DNA from: Manis javanica | Lineage: Eukaryota > Chordata > Mammalia > Pholidota > Manidae | Length of the DNA stretch: 64,000 nt | Reading direction: 5' to 3' | Assembly (NCBI RefSeq): GCF_040802235.1 | Contig: NC_133158.1 | Coordinates: 154,330,401-154,394,400 of the forward strand | Shown: positions 19,656 through 34,600 of the stretch, in pieces | Numbering within the stretch: the stretch's first letter is position 1 | Layout: each line of letters begins with the position of its first letter | Notes under the pieces: model-generated | Seen by the model: only the letters and a program-made list of their open reading frames with translations | Told to the model about the DNA's origin: nothing | Databases searched by the model: none | Translations under genes and position numbers: made by a program

Positions 19656-22600
19656 GTATGTACTTCATTCCTGAGCTACTAAGATGTGTATTAATTTTAA
19701 CTATGCAGCAAAGTTTAAGCTGCACATGGGTAGAGGTACTATTAGGTACATTTTCAGCAAACACGGAACTGATAGTCTTTGAAAATATTTGCTTACACAA
19801 TACCTTGATAAGAAGATAGTAACTATACTTCAATTTAAGAAAAAAGAAGATAATAACTATAGAGGTGTTAGGAAAACAATCCTACAATTGCAAAATATGC
19901 AAATTCTCAGGAAAAAAAAGTTTTCAATTTCTCTTTATGAAATCTGTAGGTTGTGCATAGGCCATATAGTATTACTGCAATTCTTCATAAAAGGACAAAA
20001 ACAGGACATTAACTCTAGGCTAGATAAGTGGAGCATGCCAACTGTCAGGTAGATGGCTTGTTTACTGAGCAAGCAGCTATGAAAAAAACCAAAGGATTTT
20101 GTAGGTGGACAGAACTTTCAAGAACTTCTGGGGTTTAGCCTTATTTTGCATTCAGGGAAACTAAAGCTCAGAGAGGTTGACCATCTTACCTAGGATCAGA
20201 GAAACAAAATTAGAAATAATTTGAGTGCAATATCTTTCTTAGAGGTTTCTTATAAATATCTACTCTAAAATAGGAAATTAAGACAAATATTTAGGTCCTG
20301 ACCATCAAACAGTATTTAACTGGAGATGATCATTCCCATTTGCTAGGTAGCATCTATTGAATTATACTTACAAGATATATTCAGTAGATTACTGTGATCA
20401 CTGAAATCTAGATCTTCTAATACAGAGGCTCTTAAACTTTATGCCTCATGGATCCCTTTGGCTGTCTGGTGAAGCTTATGGACTCCTCAGAATGTCTTTA
20501 AATGCATAAAATAAAATACATTCAAAGAAAAGGAACCCAGTTATACTGAAATATAATTTTCAAACATTAAAAGACAAATTTGTGATATAGCAACATGTGG
20601 GCTTCTTTGTTAATACATTAACAAATTCTAGCAGTGTATCTAATAACCATTGTCATTTCAAAGTAGTGATCAATACATTTTGAGATATCTGCAACAGTTG
20701 TAATGTGATGTGAAAATACCTATGATTTCTACTGGTGACAAAGTCATAGGTACAGCCAACTACAACTATTTTAGTTTGTTGTCTACATGCATAATTGAAA
20801 GAAAATCTCAATTTCATTTACAGTTAATAAAAATAAAACTTTTTCCCATTTATTTATTCTATCCATAAGCTTTTGGTGAAGGCTATATAGAGTCCAAGAA
20901 GCCCTGTCTAAGACTTTTTCCTCCATCACAAACAATTTTACAATGCTCAGTGGAAAAGATGTAAAAGAAAAAATATTACATTGCTGGTCTAGTACCATAG
21001 AGATGTACTGTTTTCATGATTTGCTGTTGATTTTTAAGGATTATTTCCATATTAGTCTGTCTGAAGATGAACAAGGCAGGCGGTATCTGGAGCTGATATA
21101 TGCTGGAGCACCCCTAAAGGACAGCTGGAGTCTTGCTGATGTTGGAATATCTTTTTGTTCAACTCTCAAATGCTCTGTTAAGGTATGATGATCAGAATAA
21201 CATTTGTCCAAGATGTCTACTTCATTTTGAATAAAATTATGGATAATTCAAAGGTAGTAATTTTATAAATTAAGAGGAGAAACCTGTTCTTGCCTTCTCT
21301 CACCTTCTCTCTCTCCCACGTGTGTAACTGGCCTTATGCACAACTTGTGCTATAAAGGGAAGTAAGGAGTGGAGACTGGATAGTTTCCTTTGTTTACTCT
21401 TTCCCTCCCTTCCCTCACCCATAATTCTTGTTGCCTGCGCCAAACGGTCATCACACAGCAACCCACAAACCAATATTAGAACAAGGCCAAAGGGTGGATC
21501 ATTAATGTGGGAGAAAGATTAGATCACTTCAGTTGGTCCACAATAGATTAGGGACAGTGGAGTGAGGAAGGGAAGAGAGGAAGGGAAGAAATTCTCAGTA
21601 ATAATAAGAATGAAGGGGTAGTTTTTACATCCAAATCCAGCCCAAGTAGCTATTCATGAATTAGGTGTACATACAAAAGAAATAGTCTTTTCCATTTATA
21701 GGTTCTTTAATTAGTGTTGCTTAACTTGGGGTCCATGGGTGGGCTTTAAAAACTTTACAGAATCCTACAATTGCAAAATATGCAAAATGGAGATTTTCTA
21801 GATGGAGAACTCTTAACTTTAGGAAATTTTTTTAAAGAGACAAGTAGGCTAAAGAGTTTAAGGGCTGTTCTCTGGGGGTAGGAACATTAGTCAATACTAG
21901 TTCTTTACCCTGTAAGAAAACATGAGTCTCAGGGAATTTAGTAAAGCATATATTTTCTGCTAAACAGCATTAATTTTCTCATATTTAACATTTTAAGGAA
22001 ATGTCATGGTAGCCAAAGCTCTTTTTGTTTTAATATGTTTTAGTGATTGTCTAAGTGGGAAGTCTATGTTTAAAAGGAATCCCCTAAAATATTTATTATT
22101 AAGTAGTAAAGACAAGTTACAGAAAAATAAGTATTATATGATTCCATTTATGTAAATAAAAAGACTGCATTGTGTATGTATTAATGTTTTATGAGCATTT
22201 ACTCATGTACTATTTTTATATTCTTGAAGAAAGTTTAATTATCAAAAAGAAATAAAAACAACTTCTCTCCTTCAGACTCCAAAAATTATAGTATAATATA
22301 GTACTTTTTAAAGAAGACTAAGTTCCATGTCATTTCTTAAATGTCTTTTATGTCTTTAAATATATTTGTATACTGGGCTTTTGAAACTGTACAGGATAAA
22401 CCATCTAAAATTTCTTGGATTTTCCAATGCCAAAAATGATGTTCAAAAGTTTTTCTTGTTTGCTTACTTGGAGATAGTGGTAGAAATTCATTACTAAAAT
22501 TTGAGATGGCTGGAGAAATGTGATTAAGTTATGGTTATTGAGGGATGGTGTGTTAAAAGAATTAAGATTCTATTATTTAACTAAGCACTGACTTTTTCTT

Positions 22601-25600
22601 TAAAAAATTAAATTTTTCTTTATCTTTGAGTAAGTACATTCAATTGCTACTCAATTCAGAAGATCAGAAAAAGAAACAAAGTAAAAAGTCTCCCTCCAAC
22701 CTCTGGCACCCAGTTTCCCTCCCCAGAGGCAATGTATGTTTATAATTTTACTTGTAAAAATATTTCATAAATTTTGCCAGTAAAGCATCAGTTAGCATAG
22801 TGATGCAAGCTGCCTTTGCACTGAACCCTAAACCTTCCCTGGAGTTTAAACTGCTAATGAAAGAAACAAGAGTCTAGAGGCAATGGGCCTATTCAAGAAA
22901 CGCAGACTAGAACCAGGCATCACAGAACTGGCCAACAGGTAGAGTTTAATTAAAAACTCTCAGATTCCATGGAAATCTTACTGATCCTAATCTTCACCTT
23001 CTCCAGTGGAACCACTTTTAGAGAATTTCTTATCACTGGTTTGGGGGAGGGAAATAATACTATGAGTCTGATGGAAGAGAATTACCTGCAAAGGCCATAT
23101 ATATTGGTTTCCATCCTAACTTAGCTCCTGTTTAGTTAGATAATAAAAAACAGGTCTTTTCTAAAAATCCACACTATTTACTATGTGTGTATGATAACAG
23201 TACAAAATGGGCTTACAACAAAAATACTTCATGAAAATGTTCCATGCCCTAAGGACTGCAGTCATAGCAGCTCTATGCTGTTTGCTCTACCTTAGGTAAC
23301 CAAAGGCTGCCTTCTACGGCATGTTGTTGATTTATTGCATAATTAGATATATGCAAATTTAAGTAGAACCTTTCATATTCAACCATGTTGCTGCATGTAA
23401 TTAGATCTATCTTCTGAAAATCTAGAAAGTTAGAGTCTATTTTGGTACAACTTAGAAATATCAAGCTATTAACCAACTTTGGGATAGTTTAAAACTTCAA
23501 GTAAGCAATTTCTTGTTTTAAAATGATACAAGTAGATATTATGAGTCATGAAATAAGTCCAAAATATTTGGTTTCTTTATGGTCCTTATATTTCTGTGTG
23601 GATATGAGGTTTTGCTTGTGTGAAAAGAAGGAAAGACAGATACAGTAAGAGGCGATCTGCTCTTAAATACATATTTTAAATAGTCAATACATTTTCCAGT
23701 TTCCCTGAGTTTTACACCTTCTTTAATGGTAATGGAGTCACCTTTGGAAAAATGAAGAGGGGAGTGACCTAAGAATAGTGAAGAAAGAACATTGCATTAA
23801 TTTTTCCTTCTTTGGTAAAAAACTACAGAGACTATAAGAAATATTTTCTATGGTACATAAGTACAAGTTCTATTAACACACGAGTCAGTCCCACCCATTC
23901 ACCACGGCCCTGCTGCAGTTTGCTGTGTTCCCATAAAACACAGCATGCGTTCCCATAAAGCACAGCGCGTGGCATGGCAGAGGCCCAGGTTGTCGTCCAG
24001 CACGTGGAGGTGCCGATGCATTTTCCTCCTCCATTCTCACCCGTGTCGTTGTGGAAACCATTGCTTAAATTTTGCACTGTCTTCACCCAGTGCCTAGAAT
24101 AGTACTTGGCACATGTTAGGCTTTCCATTAATATGTGTTAAATAAATGAGATGATAAAGGCTTGGAGAGGTAAAGTATGAAAATTAACAAGAAAGTATGT
24201 GATTGTTGTCAGAAATGTCCCAGCAAGGTATTGAGGCATTTCAGGGTTGGATTCCCTCCCTTAGCGTGGCCTCTCTGTCCTCTCTACCCTGAAGACAAGG
24301 CGCTCCTGTATCCTATCCCTATCCCTTAGTTGCAAGCAGCAGAAAGGAACCCTGAACAATTTAAGCAGAAAGTGAACATATTGGAAAGCTATGAGTATAG
24401 TCTTTACAGGAAGATTGGAGAATCGGCTCAGAGATTATGCAGCCAGAAACAATACCTAAATTATGCCCCAGACCTAGTCAAGGCCCCACCACCTGCAGCC
24501 ATCCCTGAGCCCTTGAAGTGGGCCTTGGATGCGGTGGCCAACCCTGCTGCCAGGCCAGCAATGCTTCAGGTCGGCCCCTGCCAGGGAGGATTCCCTGTGT
24601 CGGCTGCTTCTCTGCCTTACTGGGTTCTAATTCAAAGTGGGGTGGATGGGTGGGCCTGACGGGGAGTACCCTAGTCACAAGTCTGGGCCCTGATATAAAG
24701 GGGACTGAGAAGCAACTGGCAGGTTTGCCTCCTATAAAGTGTGAGGTGGGCTCAGGCTCCCACCACAACTTGTGGTTTCCCTGCCTCCTTCAATCACTTA
24801 CTACCAACAACCTGGACTGGGGTTAAGATTTTATTTCCCTTTCTGGGATCCTTGGAATGGGCTAGGGTTAAAACTTCATTAATCTTTTCTGGCATCCTTG
24901 GAATGTTGTTTTACAGGAAGAGATTGGCTTAATTGTGTTAGAACTGAGTAGATGTCTATCAGACAAGTTGGAGAAGTTTGAACTTTATTAGTAAGTCTAA
25001 AATTGATTTAAAGTACATTTTAGCTTTTGAAAACACTGTTAATGTATAAACACCAAAATCCAAGAGACACATAATATGTGAATTTAGGTTTTAAATACAT
25101 TTTATACACAAAAACATGTATAAACCTGCTTCTTAAAAATGTATAACTTAGAAATGAAAACATGTTCCTAAAAAATGGCTATTTCTTCTAAGGTGAATAG
25201 AAAGAATTTAGTGAAGAAAAGTTGCAATTAAGTGTCCTAGACTCCACAGATAACATCTCCAGGATGACTATCATACAAAAAGAGGAGTTTATGAAGACAT
25301 CATAACTTTAATTAATTCAGTTCAACAAAAACAGACCTGATTTCCTCTTTTGGTCTCCTCTGGAATAGTTAGGATAAGTTTCTGCTTATTTGGAGTTCTA
25401 CTGTAACTCCAAAGCAGCAAAACCAAAAAAGCAGAACTTGTGAAAAAAGTACAGCAGTGTGAGAAGTGACTTGTGGTTGCCATGGGGGAGGGGTTGGGGT
25501 TGGGGAAGGAGATAAAGGGGCACAGAAATTCTCAAGCATAGTATCAGTTGGTCATGGAGATGATCACATCATGGAGAACATAGCCAATGCTTCTGTAAGA

Positions 25601-28600
25601 TTATCCTATGTTGACAGATAGTAACCACACTAGAGGGAGTGAGGATTTAATAATATGGGTAACTGGTGAGCCACTCTATATACTTGAAACCAATTAAGAT
25701 TGTATATTAACTATACTTCAATTTAAAAAGAAAGGACCTTCCAAAAGAGAAGTACAGCAGTGTTCAGAATCTGCATTAACTTCCGTTTTCTTTCTGTTTC
25801 TCTTTAACTTTTCCTCTTTTATTATTAACGCCCATTTACGTATTTACAGTGAGTTTGACTTTTTTTAAGAAGCAAGTAGAATTATTCTATGAAGTAAATC
25901 TCTGTATTTTATTGAAAGGTAAGACACTTTGCATGTACCTCCTACCATGGTATCTTGATGTATTTGTGAAGGAAAAATTCTAATTTTACTTATGTCTGAC
26001 AATGATTTGTGTATGGTATTGTCTATTTAGTAGCACCTGAGTTCCTAGTAACTAACATTGTTCCCTTATTCAGAATATCTGAGGAGAGGTATCTTATAGC
26101 CAGATACCTTCTCTTATGTCAATAATGTGAGTTAGCAAGTTGCTGTTAATCAGCATCTACCTGGTCCCTCTCCATCTAACCAACATGAAGAAATGTCTCC
26201 AACTGGTGTGCTTCCTCTGAACTTAAAATGCATTTTCCCATAAAAATAATAAGGTATATAAAATGGTGGATATACAGAATTAAAATAGTGCAAAGAGAAC
26301 TACGTGACAAATACATTAAGAATTAAATGGGCCAGATGCTAAAAAAAAAAAAACATGAACACGGTTGTTAGTTTTCTTGAGACTTACTTTCTTGCACTTT
26401 TGACTTTCAGCTAGATGGCCAGATATTTTGCAATTGCTTCTTATTACTTGTTTCAGAGCTTTATGTATACTTACGTCATAGATGCTTATTCATATTCTGA
26501 GAAGCTCCCTTTTAACTTACCTTACTTCCTAACATCAAATAGTAGCTAGTTAACTCCTAAGAGTCACTTGCTCTTTTGCTACTTTGCGTGGAGCCATAAC
26601 AAGGCATAGTACTAAAGAGAAATCAGAGTATTCATGAAAGAAATAAAGAACAGCTATTATATAAAATAGAATTTTTCTCTCTTCCCCTCTTTTTACTCAG
26701 TTTTCATAGGAATTTCTTCCTACCCAGAAGTATCACATGGATTGGTTAATGGAGCCATAGGAAAGCCAGAGTATGGTGGAAGGAAAAGGGTGAATCCCAG
26801 GTCCTTTCACTTTTTACTGAACAGGTTTTGGACAAGCTGTTTAGAAAGATTATTCTAACTAAGCACTGTAGACTCAGGGGGCAGTTCAGCTTGCTGGATG
26901 GCTTTATGCTCCGCAGAAGAGTGCCGGAACCTGCTCCCAGCCATCTGAGTCACTGAATGGGCCCTAGATCAAAGCATTGCACTTTAGAACTCTAAGTTTT
27001 CATCAATATCATCACTCCTTAAAGTCTCTTTCAAAGAGATCTGGATGTTGACGATATTATGGCAATGTGTTATCCAGGAAGAGGGGAGTGAACTTAATGT
27101 ATTATCAGCCTGAAGGCAGGGAGGGGCCCCTGAAGAAACTGCAGATGGATGGGAGGAGGAGGAGGGGAACAAGGGTGGAGCAAGGAAGCAGTGACTGCCT
27201 GGAGCCCCCTTGAGCAGCTGCAGGCCACGTGCCCACTCTTCAGGTTTGATCAAGGCCCCCCTCGGGGAGTCCCATGCCCCCGGGCACTCAGTGGGGCATT
27301 GCGCACTCCCGGCTGCCAAGGCAAAACCAAAGCATTGAAGACAAGTAGGACTGTCCACAGTCTGCTGAAGAGGATATTGAGCCAGTTTCATTTTTCTGTT
27401 TAAAAAGTGAAAATATTTATAATCTTCTCCTCTCCTCCCCTGCCCTCCATTTTTCCTGTTTGCTGTGTTTTTAATTTTGGTTTGGCTTGCTTTACCTGTT
27501 GTTTACAGAAGGATTAGTATTTTCCCCAAACTTTCCATCTTAATTCTACCTCAGATATATCAGTTCCATTTGCTTTCCTATTTCAGAAAAAAAGGAACAA
27601 AGGAAACGTTTTTTCACTCATATTTAGAACTTCCCTTTTTAAATAGTAAAAACAAATATACATGGTTATTTTTTTAAAAGTCAGACCATACTGACAATGT
27701 AGAGCATAAAAGCATAAACAAAACTCCCCTCCCACCCAGAACTCAGTTCCACTCTCCAGAGATAACCTCTCAGAGAGGATTTTTAGAAACTGAAGGTTTA
27801 GAATCCACAGTACTTCCCAACTAAAGCTCAGTACAATGGAGGAGCTGTTTCTAACCTAACACCTTCATAAGCATAGCCTGGATATAAGTTATCAACATTC
27901 CTCTTGTGTATCAGGGTCTGTAGACTAAGAAGAAAGGTCTCAAAGCCCTCCCAAGTCTCCTTCATTTACTCAAAACAGGAGGCCTCATTAATACCCTCAG
28001 GAGAGAAGAGCAAGGCTCAGACCAGAAGTCAGGGAACTTAGCTGGCCTGTGATTTCATCCTCAGCACCCTGTTGTGGGAGCTAGAGGCACTCAGAGCCAC
28101 CCTCTGAAATGTCTGTCCCCAGTCCCAACCTCCAGATAGTCCTTAATCCTGAGTTCCCTCTTTTCTCTCCCTTTAGGAAGAAAATAAGCCAACTCTCTAT
28201 GTGTTCAATGCTGTGACCCAAGAGATAATGCCGATGATGGAGAGCATTTCTTTTCTTGGTAAAAAAGTGTCTGATCTGAGGACAATGGTATCTCTGAGAT
28301 GTGGCTTCCCTGTGAGTGTCTTCTGTCTCCGGACCCCAAAAGGACTGGAGATGTATGACTGCAACACCCTCGGGGACTACAAGGTGGCCATCGGTACTGC
28401 CCACCACGTGTGATATGAGCTACTACTCAGCGCTAGGGTTCTTTGATACCAGATTTGCCACCAATGGATAAATTGTTTCTAAACTAAAACCTCTGCAATC
28501 GCAGTGGGGCTGTAAATTAGCAACACCCTTTTCTGGTGTCTGGGTCTCTAGTAAGAAAGATAAGGCCCCATATCTTGTTCTCTTTACTCAAAGCAGAAGA

Positions 28601-31600
28601 ACTTGATAATATCCTCAGGATGAAAGAGTGAGATTCATACCAGCTTATATTTTTCTCTTTCAAAATACATTTTGAGTATATATAGAAATAAGTTCAAATA
28701 CATATTCTTTTCCCTCTTTTTAACACAAGTGGTAGCATATGATACACACTGTTCTGAATCTTGCTTTATGAAATCTCATTTAAAAATATCATCAGTTATA
28801 TTAAACAGCTTTAAACAGTGTGAAGCCAAAACTTCAGGCTGAACCACTGCCTCGGTGAACTGGCATTCACCCTGGATGGACACATTACAACTCTCTTTAA
28901 ATATGCTTCTTCTAGGTCGTGTCTGCCATAACCATACACCATTAAGACAAAGTCAAAGCATTATCAGATGTATTTTAACCATATTGGAAAATGGTTCAAG
29001 CCTTGTAGAGATTCTTGCCTGAGGTGAATGAGTCTCTGCTGACAATCTGCACATCTTTAGGTGACGTACTATGACATTTGTTGCGATGGAATTTGAGTCC
29101 TCCCAATTTACAGCAGGGTTCTGTAGAGTTAAATAGTTTTGCTTTTTAGAATTGTTAAATTTGCATATATTGTTACTTCCTATTATACTGGCTTATTCTC
29201 TCATGTTATTTTTAATTGAGGGCTCTCAGAGCTTTGCCATCAATTATCATCCTTGTTTTTGATCAGAGGAAGAGATGTTCTAGGATTTGTCCCCAGAGCA
29301 CCTCACTGTACAGCAATTACCTGCTCTGTGTTCGTGCTGGGGATCAGCTCTGCCCAGAACACAGTGGGGCTTATGTGAGTAAGGGCACTCAAGGGGTATT
29401 TATCCCCAAGCAACTTATGATCTACCACTTTAATGAAATAACAAAGGAGAAAGGAGAAAACTAGCGTGACTGCTTTTCAGGCCTCTGCTATTCAGATTGT
29501 GACATAACATTTTAGAGCTGAAAAATAATTTCGAAATGGTGTAGCCCAACCTCAAATCTTTATATATTTAAAGAAAGCCAAAAGGTTCTGAATGGTTAAG
29601 TGACTTGCTCAGGTGGCGTCAAGGACAACACATTAGCCCCTTAAAATGACCCACCAGCAGTGAAGGTTTTCAAACGTCAGGTTACAGGCTAGAGCAGGAA
29701 TAGGGTCGACTGCTTTGGCCACCGTGAGAACACAGAGCATGAGGAGAAGCCAGGAGAGAACAGGGAAAGGGACGGAAGGAAGAGTCTTCGGCCTGCTTTG
29801 CATCTTTTTTTTTTAAGGTTTTATTGATATACACTCTTACGAAGGTTTTACATGAAAAAGCAATGTGGTTACTACATCTACCCATATTATCAAGTCACCC
29901 CCCATACCCCAATGCAGGCACTGTCCATCAGTGTAGTAAGATACCACAGATTCACCATGTGCCTTCTCTGTGCTACAGTTTTCCCCGTGACCCCCCCACA
30001 CCATGTGTACTAAACATAATACCCCACAATCCCTTTCTCCCTCCCTCCCCATCCACCTTCCCCTCCCCTTTGGTAACTGCTAGTCCCTTCTAGGAGTCTA
30101 TGAGTCTGCTGCTGTTTTGTTCCTTCAGTTTTGCTTTGTTGTTTTACTCCACAAGTGAATGAGGTCATTTGGTACTTGTCTTTCTCCGCCTGGCATATTT
30201 CACTGAGCATAATGCCCTCTAGCTCCATCCATGTTGTTGCAAATGGTAGGATTTGTTTTCTTCTTATGGCTGAATAATATTTCATTGTGTATATATACCT
30301 CCTCTTCTTTATCCATTCATCTACTGATGGACACTTAGGTTGCTTCCATATCTTGGCTATTGTAAAAAGTGCTGCAATAAACATAGCAGTGCATATGTGT
30401 TTTTGAATCTGAGAAGTTGTATTCTTTGGGTAAATTCCAAGGAGTGGGTTTCCCGGGTTAAATGGTATTTCTATTTTTAGCTTTTTGAGGAACCTCCATA
30501 TTGCTTTCCACAATGGTTGAACTAGCTTACATTCCCACCAGCAGTGTAGGAAGGTTCCCCTTTCTCTGCATCCTTGCCAGCATTTGTTGTTTTTAGTCTT
30601 TTCGATGCTGGCCATCCTTACTGGGGTGAGGTGATATGTCATTGTGGTTTTAATTTGCATTTCCCTGATGATTAGTGATGTGGAGTGGCCTGCTTTGCAT
30701 CTTATCTTTACCTGAAGCACCCCTAGCATTCCTTAAGTAGCCAGGCCACCTTTTTTAACTGGAGGGTGAAGAAGTCCTTGATCAGCCTCTCTGCCAGGTT
30801 CTCCTCTTTGCTGTCAATGAGTCATCCCCTGGTGCTGTCAGAAATTGAACCTTGGCCCTTTTCCAAAGACAATGGAAGACCAGAAGGTTTTGGAGAAGCA
30901 GTTAAGCTTAGATTGAAAATCAAAGATTTAGGTAGTTCAATTAGTCACTGCACCTACTAGCTGCAGAGAAATACACAAAACTGCTTCTGCACACCGGGCA
31001 TTTAGGGTGAGGTGGGAACAACAAGACATGCACATACACTCAGTTATGATCCAGCGAGCCAGTTCAGTGCGGGCCGAGGGGCCCAAGGGAAAGCATTCTG
31101 GAGAATGTTGGGCCTGAGCACACAAATATGTGGGATATATGAACCATCTGAGAGGTGGAAGGGAAAAACATTCCAGGCTTCCAGCCAGGAGAAAAACATG
31201 AGCCACAGGTTCATGAACATGGGCATAATCCAGGGAAGACAGAAAGCAGGAGACAGTTCTGAAGAGCAGAGAAGCCTCGCTGGGATCTGTGGGAAAGAGC
31301 TGAGGTCAGACTGAGGAGCGTTTCAGGGGCGAGGCAACAGGGTGCAACCCTCATGTGCTTGTAACCAGAGCCATGTCCATTCTGGAACAGGACTGTTTTA
31401 ATAGACGTTTAATCTGGCAGCCAGCAGCATGAAATATAAAGGAGTGAGGAGGACTGACAGCAGGGAGATACGCTAACTGGTGCTTTTGGTAATGCCCATA
31501 TTAACTAATTCTCCCAGCAATGGTAGAGACAAATCTAAGACACTCAGAAGAAGAGAAAGAATGGCGTGCAGGATCACATTTAAGAAGAGGGAAACACCGG

Positions 31601-34600
31601 GGCTCTGATACCAGAACACTGGTTGTGAAGTTGGAAAAGGAACTTATGCTTTGGATCCTAAACTTTACATACAAGGAAATTTAGAGTACATTTTTTTTCC
31701 TGAAAGTTACTCTTAGTGGAAAAGCTGTAAGTACAACTAACGTCTTCTAATTTTCCTCCGTAACAAACATGGAGCTGAGACCTGAGTAATGGGCTGGGTT
31801 AGGAAATACTGCTGTTGGCATCCTGCCCATGGAGTTGGGGGCCCAGCCCTATGAGAGGTGTTTTCTTAGAGTGGGACACATCAAGGGCCAGTGCTCCAGA
31901 CATGCCGAAGGCAGGGCTAGGATACGAGGAAACAGGGGAGCTGTCAGAGTCAGGAGAACTGGGACTTTGCATTGTCACAGAAGACAAAGAAAAAACTGTG
32001 TTCAGGCTGCTGGTAAAAAGCCAAAGATGATGTATGAGGAGAACATTTGATGTGGCTTAAAGGTCATTGGTGAGCTCAGAGAGAGAAGTTTTAATAAAAT
32101 GGATGGAGACAAGAAGATTACAGAGATTAAGAAGATAAGTAATAAGGGAATAAAGGGTTTCTTTGGTGGTAGAATATTTGATAGTTAACTTATAAGGAAT
32201 TTATCAAAGCTACACATCCCCCAATATGTGTGATTTTATGATTTTGTGACTTGAGGTTTAGTGTCACGATATTAAGTCCAAGACACACCCACTCCTATTC
32301 TTGTATCAACCTATGTGGGACAGATGTTTATTTTAACCCTATTTCTGGTTCTTAAATCTACCTTGGCTTTTGCTTTCCTCCTGCTTATCTATGTACTGGT
32401 CTTCTTGTTGTTCTGTCTATATTTAATATATGCTTATAAATTGACATTAGTCCTTTCTGGAACAAGGTGTACCTAAACAAATGAGTGAGTGAATGAAGGA
32501 CTTTCCTTTACAGGATGGTGCCATGGGTACATTTCATTGTAAATGCCTCATGTGTTCATAGCCAGATGGAGCACATAATACCTGAGGGACTGTTCCAGGA
32601 GCAGGAACAGCTTAGACCCAGGAATCTGGGCTGGCTCCAGGGTCCCTCTACCAGGCATAGGCCCCTTGGAAACCTACTGTGTCATTTTAATTTCTTTTAT
32701 AAATAAGAATACTCAGGCTCAAAGAAGTTAAGTGACCTGCTGAAGGGCATACCACTAATAAATGGTAATCACACACTCAGGATTGGGTTTTTCCCAACAA
32801 TTTATACTGTATGCTCTTTATTGATTCCTATATTTATTGGTGCTCTTTAAGTTCTGATCAATGTTTTGGTTTGTTTCCTGGTAGGGGAAACCCAAATCAG
32901 AGAAATGGTTTCCACATTCAAGAAGAAAAAGCCCAAATCAGACAGGCAGATACTGACCCCAGAGAGTGAAAAAGGAATCCAGAAACTTAGGATACAGGGA
33001 CCACATGAGGAGAGATTGAAGACAATTCCCCAGAATAGGCACTGTTGCTTGCAGCTACTTCCCTGCCTGCTTGGCATGGTAGTGGGGGTTGCAAGTAGAG
33101 GGATCTAAGAGAGATTTTGTAAATACATACAATTCTGTGGTCCTCTTTAGAAAAGTAATCCAAAATTATGAATAAAGAATTAGAATGCTCATGCAGGAAG
33201 AGGCCCTGAAGCTTAATTAAGTGTCATTAATTTTACTTTCATTTTGGCTAGAAATTTTAGTTATATTTCCTGGAGCAACATAGTGTTTTTTGAGTAAATT
33301 TCTATTTCCCACAGAATTCCTAAGCTTATGAAGAAATTTAATGTTTTACAAAGGAGGCATGACAAATCAATTGGGATGGAAGATTGTCCAATAAATCATG
33401 CTGATTAACTTACTTAGAAAGTCTCTGGACATTCAAACTTTAAGCCTTAATGTAAAAACCATCCATTGTTATTCTTGTTCTTTGAGGACTTAGGACTGCT
33501 TCATTGCAAGAAATGGAAATTGATAGTTACAACATCTGTAATATTTGCTCCTAGATAGAGAATAAAAGGAGAACATAATACAGGGAGGGCTTGATAGATG
33601 TGTCCTACTGCTAATGAGGATTTCAATCATATAGCCTGTATGTACTCTGTAGTTTTCAGAATTAGGGCTCATCATCAGTGGAGAGGCTAACCAAGGAAGA
33701 GCTGAGACCCTGAGGCCAGGCAACCACTTAGGGAAGGTCAGATGGGCCAGGAAGAACCCGCTTGTAGACATCTCACAGAGGGAGGTTAGCTTCAAGTAAG
33801 TCCTGCTGGTGGGATCCTAGGATAGGCAAGTATGTCTACAACCGGCAATTGGTAAGACTGAAGAAGCCAGAAGGTGAGACTCAAGGATACCCAGCAGGAA
33901 CCCAGTAGGTGAACCATAGTATAGTATCAAGGTAGTAAATGAATAAATGAAAGAATGACATAAAAGGTGGGAAACCAGTCAAGGTGGTTGTTGACTTCAG
34001 AGGTTCTGACAATATATAACAGACAGCTAAACCCAGAGATTGGAGTTCCAAGAAGGAACTTCCGTTCTAGGCTCAGAGAACAGAGATAGAACCTCAGTTC
34101 TAAAATCCAAAGATAGAGAGGGATACTGGGTCATAAGGTGAGGATTTGGTCAGGAGGAAGAAGGCAAACTACTAGAATGGGGACAACTGAGCAGGATGAA
34201 TCATTAACACCAACTTCCCACCAAACTTCTGAGCTACTGGCCTGGAATCTTAACAAATCCCCTGCTACTGGAATTAAGATTGTTGGCTGGGCCTGGGACT
34301 GGGCTGTTTCTTCAAATTGAAGTTGCGTGGCTCAGCTATGGGGGACGAAGGAGGCTGGAGTACAGCACCCAGCTAAAGCTTTCTAATGCTCATCTGTGAG
34401 TGATTTGCATAGTAAACTAAAAATAGAGTAAATCATTTACATCAGGAATAAATGTACTTGGAACAGTGTTTAAAATCCTTTGTTTCCAGCGCTACCCATA
34501 AGAATCAAACATTTTACAAAGAAAACTTAAGTACAGCTTGAAGCTTTAGAGAATCTAAATCTATTATATCAAGATGATCCATATTTTGGAAAATGTTTAT

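Larger units (their letters stand above)
19656..21038 (+). other. ANKUB1 intron 1
   Basis: 1383 nt. Holds a minus-strand MIR relic (20130-20250) and a conserved old DNA-transposon-like repeat (20425-20760). A 26-bp sequence at 19878-19903 recurs exactly in intron 2. Confidence 0.8.
21183..28176 (+). other. ANKUB1 intron 2
   Basis: 6994 nt. Holds L1-like scraps (about 22600-22790 and 27640-27780), an L2-like end (24065-24155), a GC-richer unassigned block (24300-24830) and an L1-type 3' end with target duplications (25461-25749). No exon-like frame beyond the known ones. Confidence 0.75.

Noticed and set aside
24330-24826. Three overlapping frames in a GC-richer intron block, considered as an extra ANKUB1 exon or retrogene
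   Set aside because: No recognisable protein, no splice signals that keep the ANKUB1 phase, and frames on both strands are similarly open, as expected of GC-rich non-coding DNA.
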